From Hydrogenophaga sp. (GTDB lineage: Bacteria; Pseudomonadota; Gammaproteobacteria; Burkholderiales; Burkholderiaceae_C), in NCBI GenBank assembly GCA_018993155.1, contig JAGKSX010000061.1, positions 1 through 64,000 on the forward strand: 64,000 nucleotides of DNA, in the 5' to 3' direction. Under the pieces are notes generated by a model, which was not told the origin of the DNA, ran no database searches, and saw nothing but the letters and a program-made list of their open reading frames with translations. Numbering within the stretch: position 1 is the stretch's first letter; each line of letters starts with the position of its first letter. Position numbers and translations under genes: made by a program. Shown here in pieces: positions 8,918 to 17,240 of this stretch.

Positions 8918-9724
8918 TTACGTGGGATGGGTGAGCAGGTCTTCGTAGCCTTGGGGGTTCAGCACATGGGGGTAGTGGCCACCACTGGGCAGGCTCACAT
9001 GGCGCGCCCCCGGGTATTGCTGCCGCAAACGTTCGCGCACGTGAGGCGGAATCAAGGGGTCGTCGTCGCAATCGAGCACTGTGATGGCCGTGTCGGGCAA
9101 GGGCAGGGGAGGGCAGGCCTTTGAACGTACCACGCCCAGGAAGCGGGCTTGCAGGTTCAGTGGCGACTGCCGCTCGGCCAGCATGATTTCCTGCAATTGC
9201 TGCAGCGGCGCGGTGGGCGCGGCGCGAACGCGCGTGAGCCACTCGCTGTGCAGGTCCTGCGCGCTGATGCCCTCCACGAACGCCCGGTCGAACATCGGGT
9301 TGGCGGCCAGGTCGGTGCCGTCCACGAAGCCATTGCCCAAGACCAGGGACGTGACATTCTGCGGATGGCGCAGGCCGTAGAACTGCAGCCAGTAGGCCGA
9401 GAACGACGAACTCACCACACGGCCAGGCGGCAGGCCCAGGTGCTGAACCACGGCGGCCAGGCCATCGGCCAGCTGCGCCGGGTCGGACAGCGCCGGGTAG
9501 GTCACCGCGATCAGGCGCAGGCGCTGACCGAGCGAGAGCAGGGTGCGCACGAACATCGCGCTGTCGCCCACCGAGCCCGGCAGCAGGATGGTGGCAGGCC
9601 CTTCGGCCTGCGTGTCCAGCCAGCGCCACTCGTGGCCATCGACCGTCAGCGAGCGCCAGTCGTGGCGGGCCTCGAGTTGCGACAGCAGCTCGCGCATGGT
9701 GGGCTCAGAAGCTGCCGTTGGCAT
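8918..9724 (-). CDS. Alpha/beta-hydrolase fold protein
   Basis: Probable cytosolic ester or C-C hydrolase, 268 residues. The fold is suggested by LLPGSVGDSAMF (oxyanion strand), the AVTYPAL turn, a nucleophile elbow at VVSSSFSAYW (Ser107), an acid turn DCDDDPLIPP near residues 219-227 and the catalytic His in SGGHYPH (His250). The elbow is unusual: the glycines of the G-x-S-x-G motif are serines here. The 9724 ATG overlaps the cupin gene by 20 bases and has AAGGG nine bases upstream; an alternative ATG at 9697 would remove nine residues. It probably acts on the same compound as the TRAP transporter in its operon. Confidence 0.8.
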   Translation of the reverse strand: MPTAASEPTMRELLSQLEARHDWRSLTVDGHEWRWLDTQAEGPATILLPGSVGDSAMFVRTLLSLGQRLRLIAVTYPALSDPAQLADGLAAVVQHLGLPPGRVVSSSFSAYWLQFYGLRHPQNVTSLVLGNGFVDGTDLAANPMFDRAFVEGISAQDLHSEWLTRVRAAPTAPLQQLQEIMLAERQSPLNLQARFLGVVRSKACPPLPLPDTAITVLDCDDDPLIPPHVRERLRQQYPGARHVSLPSGGHYPHVLNPQGYEDLLTHPT

Positions 9725-10268
9725 CGACGTAGCCCTTGGCTTTCAGCTCTTCCATGGCCTGCGGCGAGAACTCAGCCTCCGGCTGGTTGCCGCCGATCAC
9801 GAACAGCAGCCAATGCGTGCTGTTGGGTTCCTCGAAGGTGATGTTCTCGAAGCGGCGCTGCACGCCGGCGGGAAACGAAATTACGTCGCGTGGGCCCAGC
9901 TCGAAGGCTTCCACCCGGCCGTCCACTTCCCACGAACAGCGCCAGCGGCCGGTCAGCGGCATGAAGGTCTCGTTGGTGTCGTGGTTGTGCATCATCGGGC
10001 CCTTGCCGGGCGAGGTCTCGCACATGCCCATGTTGAAACCTTCGTTGATCTTGATCGCCGCGTTTTGTGCAGAGTTCGCGCCCACCGGCGAGTGCTTGTC
10101 CGGATCGCCCTCGGGCGGCTGGAAACCGATGATGTTGTAGAGCGTGCGCTCGGCGCTGGGGTAGCGGCTGTCCGGCAGGCCGCCGTCAGAGCCCTTGAGC
10201 TCGCTGAACAGGGCGACGCGCTTGCGCATCTCTTCGCGGGTGACACGGATGGTGGGGATGGTGCCCAT
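9705..10268 (-). CDS. Cupin-domain protein
   Basis: Single-cupin protein of 187 residues, first gene of the TRAP operon. The first cupin motif is intact: His94, His96 and Glu100 in MMHNHDTNETFMPLTG, giving three of the usual four metal ligands. The second motif (GPRDVISFPAGVQRRFEN) has Arg138 where the metal-binding His normally stands. It could be a metal-dependent enzyme with a reduced ligand set or a binding protein. A dioxygenase role is possible but not shown. It is transcribed divergently from the LysR gene across a 232-base spacer with two palindromes, which suggests LysR control. Confidence 0.82.
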   Translation of the reverse strand: MGTIPTIRVTREEMRKRVALFSELKGSDGGLPDSRYPSAERTLYNIIGFQPPEGDPDKHSPVGANSAQNAAIKINEGFNMGMCETSPGKGPMMHNHDTNETFMPLTGRWRCSWEVDGRVEAFELGPRDVISFPAGVQRRFENITFEEPNSTHWLLFVIGGNQPEAEFSPQAMEELKAKGYVDANGSF

Positions 10269-10401
10269 GGTTGACTCCTCGGATGATGAAGCGGACGCGA
10301 CGGCCCAGGCGGCACATGCGTCGTTTGAAAACGCGGGTCATGTGTGGTTGTCTCCAATGCCCGCTCGAGAAAGCGCATTAAAGGCGCAGCCTGTGCCAGG
10401 G

Positions 10402-10431
10402 GGCAATTGCCTCAGCCGATAGCCGTTATCG
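10402..10431. promoter_or_regulatory. Two adjacent palindromes, candidate LysR operator
   Basis: Between the divergent cupin operon and the lysR-type gene are a perfect ten-base palindrome GGCAATTGCC (10402-10411) and a 15-base interrupted palindrome CGATA-N5-TATCG (10417-10431). LysR-type proteins typically bind interrupted dyads of about this size (T-N11-A class) located upstream of the divergent target gene. No other strong dyads were seen in the 10269-10500 spacer. The assignment rests on position and symmetry only. Confidence 0.45.
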
Positions 10432-10500
10432 ACCTCTGGATAGGCACAATGGAGCCGGGAGACACCGGGCCGGCAAGAGCCCCACCACAAGGATTTGCCC

Positions 10501-11412
10501 ATGCGACTGCGCGACGCCGACCTGAACCTGCTCGTCGCCTTCGACGCGCTGATGCGCGAGTGCCACGTGACGCGCGCAGCCAACCTGCTGGACATCAGCC
10601 AGTCCTCCATGAGCCTGGCCCTGGCCAAGTTGCGCGTGATGTTCCACGACCCACTGCTCATCAAATCGGGCAACGCGCTCATTCCGACCGTGCGCGCGCG
10701 AGAGCTCATTCCGCACGTGGAGAAGGTGCTGCGCAGCGTGGACGTGCTGATCCACGAACAGGCGCCGTTCGATCCCGCGCATGCCAGCCAGGTCATCACC
10801 ATGATCGTGGTCGACTACATCGATTTCGTGGTCATGCCCACGCTGATGGCCGCGCTCGAGCGCGAGGCGCCCGACGTCTCGCTGCGCCTCATCAACCCCA
10901 ACCCGCGCCGGCTCGGCGAGATCATGAGCCGGGGCGACATCGATCTGGCGCTGTCCTATTTCCCCACGCCACCGGAGAACATCCGCACGCGACCGTTGTT
11001 CACCGACCGCCTGGTGGGCATCGCTCGAACGGGCCACCCGATGTTCGAGCGCCCGTTGTCGCTGGAGCGCTTCTGCGAATACGGCCACGTCGCCATCGAG
11101 CCGGGCGAGGGCGCCACCATGTACAACGCGCTGGTGGACGACGCGCTGCACAACGTCGGCATGCAGCGCCGTGTGGTGCTCTCCAAGCCCACCTTCCTGG
11201 GCATCCCCTTCGTGATTGCGCAGACCGACCTCATCGCGACCTTGCCGGAGCGCCTGGTGCAGCGCTTCACCGACATCGCGCCGGTGCGCATCTTCGAGCC
11301 TCCTTTGCAACTCGACAGGCTCAACGTCGTGCTCATGTGGCACGACCGCACGCACAACAACCCCTTGCACCGCTGGGTTCGCGAGCTGGTGGCGAAGCTG
11401 TTTGCGCGCTGA
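10501..11412 (+). CDS. LysR-family transcriptional regulator
   Basis: DNA-binding regulator of 303 residues. The N-terminal winged helix-turn-helix is clear (DLNLLVAFDALMRECHVTRAA, then LDISQSSMSLALAKLR) and is followed by the linker helix and a type-2 periplasmic-binding-like effector domain. The N-terminal form DLNLLVAFDAL and the HDPLLIKSGNALIPT segment resemble the NodD/NahR-like branch. I chose the ATG at 10501 because AAGGA lies seven bases upstream; a TTG at 10495 would leave no spacing. It diverges from the cupin-hydrolase-TRAP operon and most likely regulates it, with a small aromatic or organic acid as inducer. Confidence 0.94.
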   Translation: MRLRDADLNLLVAFDALMRECHVTRAANLLDISQSSMSLALAKLRVMFHDPLLIKSGNALIPTVRARELIPHVEKVLRSVDVLIHEQAPFDPAHASQVITMIVVDYIDFVVMPTLMAALEREAPDVSLRLINPNPRRLGEIMSRGDIDLALSYFPTPPENIRTRPLFTDRLVGIARTGHPMFERPLSLERFCEYGHVAIEPGEGATMYNALVDDALHNVGMQRRVVLSKPTFLGIPFVIAQTDLIATLPERLVQRFTDIAPVRIFEPPLQLDRLNVVLMWHDRTHNNPLHRWVRELVAKLFAR

Positions 11413-11421
11413 GCCGCGAGC

Positions 11422-11892
11422 TCAGCGGTAGGCTGCCGCCGAGATGAACTCCTTGAAGGTCTCGCACCAGACCACGACTGTGTTGTAGCGAGCCAGATCC
11501 ACCGCGGGCGGCAGTGCGACGATGAAGTTCTCGAAGGTCTTCACGTCGCCCACACGCAGCGAATCGGCCTTGATGCGAAGGAATCCGGCTTCATCCTGCA
11601 CGAAGGCGGGTGCGAGGTAGAGCTTGTAGTCCGGGCCGGGCGCCAGGCGGCCCTGGAGGGCGACCATGGTGGGCCCCACCGAGACCGTGCCCTCGCCCCA
11701 GTGCAGCGCGTCGCTGCCGGCGAGGTCGCGTCGGAACTGGCCGCTGAACTGCGCTTTAGCGGCGAGCGCGCCCACTTCGGTGGCTTCGGGAGCGGGCGGC
11801 GCAATGAGCAGGGGCAGGACATAGATGCCCGCGGCAAAGCCCAGGAGCGCGACCAGGGCATGGGTTGTCAGCAGGACGAGGGCCTTCTTCAT
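11422..11892 (-). CDS. DM13-domain membrane-anchored or exported protein
   Basis: Protein of 156 residues with one N-terminal hydrophobic segment (ALVLLTTHALVALLGFAAG) and a DM13-like domain: GQFRRDLAGSDALHWGEGTVS and later NFIVALPPAVDLARYNTVVVWC. DM13 domains are small beta-sandwich modules, proposed to have electron-transfer or adhesion roles through a conserved Cys; one Cys is present in the VVWCE strand. The ATG at 11892 (MKKAL) is the natural start for the signal anchor; an ATG at 11910 would add six residues. It diverges from the metallo-hydrolase gene over a 51-base gap. Confidence 0.78.
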   Translation of the reverse strand: MKKALVLLTTHALVALLGFAAGIYVLPLLIAPPAPEATEVGALAAKAQFSGQFRRDLAGSDALHWGEGTVSVGPTMVALQGRLAPGPDYKLYLAPAFVQDEAGFLRIKADSLRVGDVKTFENFIVALPPAVDLARYNTVVVWCETFKEFISAAAYR

Positions 11893-11943
11893 GGAGGGGT
11901 TGTACCGCATGCCACCTAGAATCGTGCTTCTTTTCCCGTCGCC

Positions 11944-12582
11944 ATGCTCCGCTACCACACCGTCCCTGTCACCGCGTTCGCGCAGAACTGCTCCCTCGTC
12001 TGGTGCGACGACACCATGGACGCGGCGGTCATCGACCCCGGCGGTGACCTGGAGCGCCTGTTGGCCGAGGTGCAGCGGCTGGGCCTGAACCTCAAGGCCA
12101 TCTGGCAGACCCATGCGCACATCGATCACGCGGGTGGCACGGCCGAACTCGCGCGCCGCCTGAGCCTGCCCATCATCGGCCCGCACCCCGACGACCAGTT
12201 CTGGATCTCGGGCCTGCCGCAGCAGGGCGCGATGTTCGGTTTTCCACCGGCCGAGGCCTTCACACCCACGCGCTGGCTGGCCGATGGCGACACGGTGCAG
12301 ATCGGCCATTGCACGTTGAACGTGCGGCACTGCCCCGGGCACACGCCGGGCCACGTGGTGTTTCATTCGCCGCAGGCCAAGCGCGCATTCGTGGGCGATG
12401 TGCTGTTCGCCGGCAGCATCGGCCGCACCGATTTCCCGCAGGGCAACCACCAACAGCTGATCGACAGCATCACGGGCCGCCTTTGGCCCATGGGAGACGA
12501 CACGGTGCTCATTCCCGGCCATGGGCCGGAGAGCACCTTCGGCCGGGAGCGTCAGAGCAACCCGTACGTGCGCGGGACCTGA
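11944..12582 (+). CDS. Metallo-beta-lactamase-fold hydrolase, glyoxalase II-like (YcbL group)
   Basis: Zinc-dependent hydrolase of 212 residues, probably acting on a thioester such as S-lactoylglutathione. The metal motif is complete: His57, His59, Asp61 and His62 in THAHIDHAGG, His in CPGHTPGH, Asp in FVGDVLF and His in PGHGPEST. The short length, lacking the C-terminal helical domain of classical glyoxalase II, places it in the YcbL/GloC-like group. It is followed by a convergent M48 protease gene with two bases between the stops. Confidence 0.9.
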   Translation: MLRYHTVPVTAFAQNCSLVWCDDTMDAAVIDPGGDLERLLAEVQRLGLNLKAIWQTHAHIDHAGGTAELARRLSLPIIGPHPDDQFWISGLPQQGAMFGFPPAEAFTPTRWLADGDTVQIGHCTLNVRHCPGHTPGHVVFHSPQAKRAFVGDVLFAGSIGRTDFPQGNHQQLIDSITGRLWPMGDDTVLIPGHGPESTFGRERQSNPYVRGT

Positions 12583-12584
12583 GC

Positions 12585-13451
12585 TCAGCCCTTGCGGGCC
12601 TGTTCGTAGAGGCTCTGCACCTTGGGCACGTTGGCTTCCAGTTCGCGGATGCGATCAGGGCCGCTGGGGTGGGTGGAGAGGAAGCTCGCGCCCGAGCCCC
12701 CGCCGTTGGCGGCCATCTTCTGCCACAGGCTCACGCTTGCGCGCGGCTGGTAGCCCGAGCGGGCCGCGAGTTCCAGGCCCACCAGGTCGGCCTCGGTCTC
12801 GTCCTCGCGGCTGAACTTGAGGGTGAGCAGCTGCGTGCCGAGGTTGGCGGCCACGTCTCCCAGCTGGCCCAGGCCCAGCAGTTGTGCCGCAATCGACAGG
12901 CCGATGCCGGTGGCGTTGCTCTTGGCCACGCGCGAGCGGGCGTGCTCGCGCAGCGCATGCGCCATTTCGTGGCCCATGATCATCGCGGTCTCGTCGTCGG
13001 TGAGGCCGAGCTTTTCCAGGATGCCGGTGTAGAACGCGATCTTCCCGCCCGGCATGCAGAAGGCGTTGATCTGCGTGCTCTGGATCAGATTGACTTCCCA
13101 CTTCCACTGCGTGGCGCGCTTGTTCCATTGCGCCGAGTGGGGAATGATGCGGCGCGCGATGGTGCGCAGGCGCTGCACCTGCGGGTGGCCGTCGGGCATC
13201 AGCAGCTTCTTGGCGTTGGCCTCGGCCATCATCTGGCCGTACTGCTGGCCGGCGGCGTTTTCCAGCTCATCGGCCGGCACCAGCTTGCGCAGCGTGGAGC
13301 CCTCGCCCACGTTCACCTGCGCGACGGCCGGCAGGGCCGACGCCGCGGCGGCGGCGGTGCCGGCCAGCACGAAGGCGCGGCGTGCCGACCACACGTGTTC
13401 GGGCCGAGGGGCTTCAGGGGCGGGGGACTTCAGGTCGCAGAGCAGGCACAT
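12585..13451 (-). CDS. M48-family metalloprotease, exported
   Basis: Zinc metalloprotease of 288 residues. The HExxH motif is at residues 161-165 (HEMAH) with a downstream Glu in the SREDETEADLVG segment as third ligand. The N-terminus has twin arginines followed by a hydrophobic run (SARRAFVLAGT at about 22-32), a plausible Tat signal, ending at ALPAVAQ. Such BepA/LoiP-like proteins act in periplasmic quality control of outer-membrane assembly. There is no C-terminal TPR region as in BepA, so it is nearer the short LoiP/YcaL group. It diverges from the ampG-like gene over 63 bases. Confidence 0.9.
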   Translation of the reverse strand: MCLLCDLKSPAPEAPRPEHVWSARRAFVLAGTAAAAASALPAVAQVNVGEGSTLRKLVPADELENAAGQQYGQMMAEANAKKLLMPDGHPQVQRLRTIARRIIPHSAQWNKRATQWKWEVNLIQSTQINAFCMPGGKIAFYTGILEKLGLTDDETAMIMGHEMAHALREHARSRVAKSNATGIGLSIAAQLLGLGQLGDVAANLGTQLLTLKFSREDETEADLVGLELAARSGYQPRASVSLWQKMAANGGGSGASFLSTHPSGPDRIRELEANVPKVQSLYEQARKG

Positions 13452-13514
13452 GCGTGAATAATAGACAAAGCCGGGCGTTCGTGCCTGCCCCTTTCTTCCT
13501 TTTTGTCCACATCC

Positions 13515-14900
13515 ATGTCCGTGCCACCGACCTTGCCGCAGGCTGCTCCCACGGACGCTGAAGTCACCCCCCCTCGGCCCAGCTGGGGCGAAACCTTGCG
13601 GGTGTACCTGGAGCCGGCCAGCCTGCGCATGTTCGCGCTCGGTTTCTCCGCCGGCCTGCCGCTGCTGCTGGTGCTGGGCACGCTGAGCTTTCGCCTGCGC
13701 GAGGCCGGGCTGGACCGCACCACGATCGGCTACCTGAGCTGGGTCGGCCTGGCCTACGGCTTCAAATGGTGCTGGGCGCCTTTGGTGGACCGCCTGCCCA
13801 TTCCGCTGCTCACGCGCTGGCTCGGCCGGCGGCGCAGCTGGTTGCTGCTGTCGCAGGCGTTGATCATGGCCTCGCTGGTGGGCATGGCCCTGGCCGATCC
13901 GCGCACCGAGCTCCAGCTGGTCGTGTGGTGCGCCCTGGCCGTGGCGTTTGCCTCGGCCACGCAGGACATCGCGCTGGACGCCTTCCGCATCGAATCGGCC
14001 GACGTGCGCCACCAGGGCGCGCTGGCGGCCACCTATCAGACCGGTTACCGGCTGGCCATGATCTGGGCCGGGGCAGGCGTGCTGTGGATCGCCGCCCGCG
14101 CGGAAATCGCGCCCACCGCCGGGGCCACCGCGCCCGGCGCGCTCTACCAGCAGGCGGCCTGGACCACCGCCTACCTGGTGATGGCCGCGAGCATGCTCGT
14201 GGGGGTGCTCACGGTGCTGTTCTCGCGCGAACCCGCGCGCGTGGCCTTGCCACCCGCGAGGAACGCCGCTGACTGGCTGCGCGGCGCTCTGATCGAGCCC
14301 TTTGCCGACTTTCTGCGGCGCTATGGCAAGCAGGCGCTGCTGATCCTGGCGCTGATCGGTGTCTACCGCATCAGCGACGTGGTGATGGGCATCATGGCCA
14401 ACCCCTTCTATGTGGACATGGGCTACACCAAGGACGAGGTGGCGGCCGTGACCAAGGTGTTCGGCGTCATCATGACGCTGGTTGGCGCCTTCATCGGTGG
14501 TGCGCTGTCGCTGCGCCTGGGCGTGATGCGGGTGCTCATGCTGGGTGCCGTGCTCTCGGCCGCGAGCAACCTGCTGTTCGCCTGGCTGGCGGGGCACGGG
14601 CACGACGTGACCGCGCTGATTCTGGTGATTTCCGCCGACAACCTCAGCGCCGGGGTGGCCTCGGCCGCGTTCATCGCCTACCTCTCGGGCCTGACCAACG
14701 TGCGCTACTCGGCCACGCAGTACGCGTTGTTCAGTTCGATGATGTTGCTCGCGCCCAAGTGGCTCGCGGGTTATTCGGGTGCCTTCGTCGACGCCTACGA
14801 CTACCCGACCTTCTTCATCGCCACGGCCTGTCTGGGCGTGCCGGTGCTGCTGCTGATCTGGCTGGCCACGCGCCTGGCACCCGTCGAGCCCAAGGCCTGA
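13515..14900 (+). CDS. ampG: AmpG-family muropeptide permease
   Basis: MFS carrier of 461 residues that imports anhydro-muropeptides for cell-wall recycling. AmpG features include GFSAGLPLLLVLGTLSFRLR at the first helix, WVGLAYGFKWCWAPLVDR in helix two and the following loop, ATQDIALDAFRIE in helix five, and a C-terminal YALFSSMMLLAPKWLAGYSG. The total of about 12 to 14 hydrophobic segments fits. ATG at 13515 chosen; the frame also has a TTG at 13503. AmpG activity also feeds signals for inducible beta-lactamase in other bacteria, but no ampC or ampR is seen here. Confidence 0.9.
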   Translation: MSVPPTLPQAAPTDAEVTPPRPSWGETLRVYLEPASLRMFALGFSAGLPLLLVLGTLSFRLREAGLDRTTIGYLSWVGLAYGFKWCWAPLVDRLPIPLLTRWLGRRRSWLLLSQALIMASLVGMALADPRTELQLVVWCALAVAFASATQDIALDAFRIESADVRHQGALAATYQTGYRLAMIWAGAGVLWIAARAEIAPTAGATAPGALYQQAAWTTAYLVMAASMLVGVLTVLFSREPARVALPPARNAADWLRGALIEPFADFLRRYGKQALLILALIGVYRISDVVMGIMANPFYVDMGYTKDEVAAVTKVFGVIMTLVGAFIGGALSLRLGVMRVLMLGAVLSAASNLLFAWLAGHGHDVTALILVISADNLSAGVASAAFIAYLSGLTNVRYSATQYALFSSMMLLAPKWLAGYSGAFVDAYDYPTFFIATACLGVPVLLLIWLATRLAPVEPKA

Positions 14901-14903
14901 GGC

Positions 14904-16433
14904 TCAGCCTTCGAGCAAGGCCCTGACGGCCGGTTTCTGCACCTTGCCCAGCGCGGTCTTGGGCAAGGCCGCCACGCGGTGCCATCGGCGCGGCCACTTG
15001 TAGCGCGCCAGCCGGCCGTCCAGAAAGCCCTGCAGCGCGGCCGCCCAATCGTCGGCCGCGCCGTCGCGCAGCACCACCACGGCCACCACCGCCTCGCCCC
15101 AGCGCGGGTCGGCCTGGCCGACCACCGCACATTCGACCACCCAGGGGTGCTCCACCAGCAGGTTCTCGATTTCGGCGGGGTAGATATTCTCACCGCCCGA
15201 GATCAGCATGTCCTTGGCGCGGCCGACCACGGTGAAGCTGCCGTCGGCCGCCTGTTGCGCGAGGTCACCGCTGTGGAAGAAGCCCTCGGCGTCGCAGGCG
15301 GGTTGGTCCGGCCAGTAGCGCTGCACCACGTTGGGCGCGCGCAGCCACAGTTCGCCGACCTGGCCAGCGCCCACCGGCTCGCCGGCCGCGTCGCGCAGCG
15401 CCACCTGTACGCCGGGCGCGGGCCAGCCGCAGGCGCCCAGGTGACTGGTGGCATGGGCGGGCGGCAGGGCGATGGAGAACGGGCCGGTCTCGGTGCTGCC
15501 GTACACATTGCACACCGGCACGCCGCGCGCGTGGCAGGCTTCGATGAGCGGGGCGGGCAGCAGGCTGGAGCCGGCCCAGATGGCGCGCAGGCTTGTGAGG
15601 TCGGAGCCCGGCCAGTCGGCGTGCATGGTGAGCGCCTGCAGCGTGGCGGGCACCTGCAGCGTGAGGGTGGGACGGTCGTCGCGCAGGCTGCGCAGGGTGG
15701 TGCCGGCGTCGAAGCGGCTGTGCAGCAGCACCTGCGCGCCCACCGAGAGCGCGGGCAAGGTCTGGATGCACAGGCCGCCGACGTGGAACAGCGGCAGCAC
15801 GGTGAGCACCGTGTCGTCTTCGCTCAGGCCCTGCACCTGCGCGGCGATCGCCATGTTGGCGAGCAGGTTGCCCTGGGTGTGCACCGCACCTTTGGGCGCG
15901 CCCGTGGTGCCCGAGGTGTAGACCAGCAGCGTCGGGTGGTCGGCGCTGTCCAGCGCGCCTGCGCCGCCGGCCCCGGGATCGACCGGCAGGCCGTCCAGGT
16001 GGAGTGTGGCGGGGTGGGCGAGCGATCGGGCCGCGTCGGCCAGCGCCGTGTCGTGCACCAGCAGGGTGGGGCGGCAATCCTGCATCAGCGCGGCCCACTC
16101 GGCGGGCGAGAGGCGGTGGTTCAGCGGCACCAGCAGCGCGCCCAGGCGCGCCAGCGCGAAAAGCAGGGCGATCTGCACCGGGTGGTTCAAACCCAGCCAG
16201 GCCACGCGGTCGCCCTCGCGCACGCCGTGGGTGCGCGCGAGCCCCTGCGCCAGCGCGTCCGCGCGCCGGGCCAGCTCGGCAAACGACAGCTGGCCCCAGC
16301 GCGGGTCGGGGCCGGCCTGGCCCGGCTCGCGCCAGCGCAGCGCCGTCGCCAACGGTCTTGCCTGGGCCTGCTGGCGCAGCAGTGCGGCCAGCGAACCGGC
16401 AGGCAGGGTGGGGGGCGGGGTGGGCGGTGCCAT
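14904..16433 (-). CDS. AMP-dependent acyl-CoA synthetase
   Basis: Acyl-CoA ligase of the ANL superfamily, 509 residues, full length. The phosphate-binding motif YTSGTTGAPKGAV, the YGSTETGP motif, the hinge SGGENIYPAEIE and the C-terminal catalytic Lys in TALGKVQK are all present. It converts a fatty or aromatic acid to its CoA thioester through an acyl-adenylate; the acid is not predictable. It converges with ampG and diverges from a two-component operon. Its start codon overlaps the first base of a tandem direct repeat that may bind the adjacent response regulator. Confidence 0.92.
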   Translation of the reverse strand: MAPPTPPPTLPAGSLAALLRQQAQARPLATALRWREPGQAGPDPRWGQLSFAELARRADALAQGLARTHGVREGDRVAWLGLNHPVQIALLFALARLGALLVPLNHRLSPAEWAALMQDCRPTLLVHDTALADAARSLAHPATLHLDGLPVDPGAGGAGALDSADHPTLLVYTSGTTGAPKGAVHTQGNLLANMAIAAQVQGLSEDDTVLTVLPLFHVGGLCIQTLPALSVGAQVLLHSRFDAGTTLRSLRDDRPTLTLQVPATLQALTMHADWPGSDLTSLRAIWAGSSLLPAPLIEACHARGVPVCNVYGSTETGPFSIALPPAHATSHLGACGWPAPGVQVALRDAAGEPVGAGQVGELWLRAPNVVQRYWPDQPACDAEGFFHSGDLAQQAADGSFTVVGRAKDMLISGGENIYPAEIENLLVEHPWVVECAVVGQADPRWGEAVVAVVVLRDGAADDWAAALQGFLDGRLARYKWPRRWHRVAALPKTALGKVQKPAVRALLEG

Positions 16434-16452
16434 TTACATGACTTTACGTGAC
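16433..16452. promoter_or_regulatory. Tandem ten-base direct repeats, candidate response-regulator site
   Basis: TTTACATGAC at 16433-16442 is followed immediately by TTTACGTGAC at 16443-16452, nine of ten bases identical with a ten-base period. OmpR-family regulators bind tandem half-sites on one helical face with this spacing. The site lies between the divergent acyl-CoA ligase and response-regulator genes, at the very start of the former. Identification rests on pattern and position. Confidence 0.45.
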
Positions 16453-16520
16453 CCGAAAGCCCGCTTCACACAGCGCTGACACGATGATGGGCTTCGGCGC
16501 CCGCCGCTACACTGAAAACC

Positions 16521-17240
16521 ATGAACGCTCCCCTGCTGATGATTGAAGACGACGGCCGCCTCGCGCAGATGGTGGTGGAGTACCTGGGCCAGTCGGGTTT
16601 CGAGGTGACCCACGCCAGCGATGGCGAAGCCGGCCTGGAGCAGTTGCAGCTCATTCAGCCGCAGCTGGTGATCCTGGACCTGATGATGCCCGGCATCGAT
16701 GGGCTGGAGGTCTGCCGGCGCATCCGTTCGATGCCGGGCGACGCCGCGCGCGTGCCGGTGCTCATGCTCACCGCCAAGGGCGACCCCATGGACCGCATCA
16801 TTGGCCTGGAGCTCGGCGCCGACGACTACCTGCCCAAACCCTTCGAACCGCGCGAGCTGCTCGCGCGCGTGCGTGCCGTGCTGCGCCGCCGCGGCGAGCC
16901 CACCGGCAGCGCGGCCGTGTCGCGCTCTACGCCGGTGCTGCGTTTCGGTTCGCTCGACATCGACCGCGACGCCCGCACCGTGCAGGTGGCCGGCCAGCCC
17001 TGCGAGCTGACCTCCTACCAGTTCGATCTTCTGGTGGCCATGGCCGAGCGCGCGGGCCGGGTGCTCACGCGCGACCAGATCATGGAAGCGGTGCGCGGCC
17101 GCGAGCTCGAAGCCTTTGACCGCTCGATCGACGTGCACATCGGGCGCATCCGCAACGCCATCGAGGCCGACAGCAAGGACCCCAAGCGCATCCTCACGGT
17201 GCGCGGCGTGGGTTACGTGTTCGCGAAGCAGCAGGAATGA
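16521..17240 (+). CDS. OmpR-family response regulator
   Basis: Two-component response regulator of 239 residues. The receiver domain (about 1-120) has the acidic pair at Glu9-Asp10-Asp11, phospho-acceptor Asp53 in VILDLMMPG, Thr in LMLTAKG and Lys in DDYLPKPFEP. The C-terminal winged helix (about 135-235) carries LTSYQFDLL and DRSIDVHIGRIRNAIE with the final VRGVGYVF. No clear ribosome site precedes the ATG; a weak -10-like TACACT at 16508-16513 would place transcription start almost at the start codon. The histidine kinase gene overlaps its end by four bases, so the pair is translationally coupled. Confidence 0.95.
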   Translation: MNAPLLMIEDDGRLAQMVVEYLGQSGFEVTHASDGEAGLEQLQLIQPQLVILDLMMPGIDGLEVCRRIRSMPGDAARVPVLMLTAKGDPMDRIIGLELGADDYLPKPFEPRELLARVRAVLRRRGEPTGSAAVSRSTPVLRFGSLDIDRDARTVQVAGQPCELTSYQFDLLVAMAERAGRVLTRDQIMEAVRGRELEAFDRSIDVHIGRIRNAIEADSKDPKRILTVRGVGYVFAKQQE

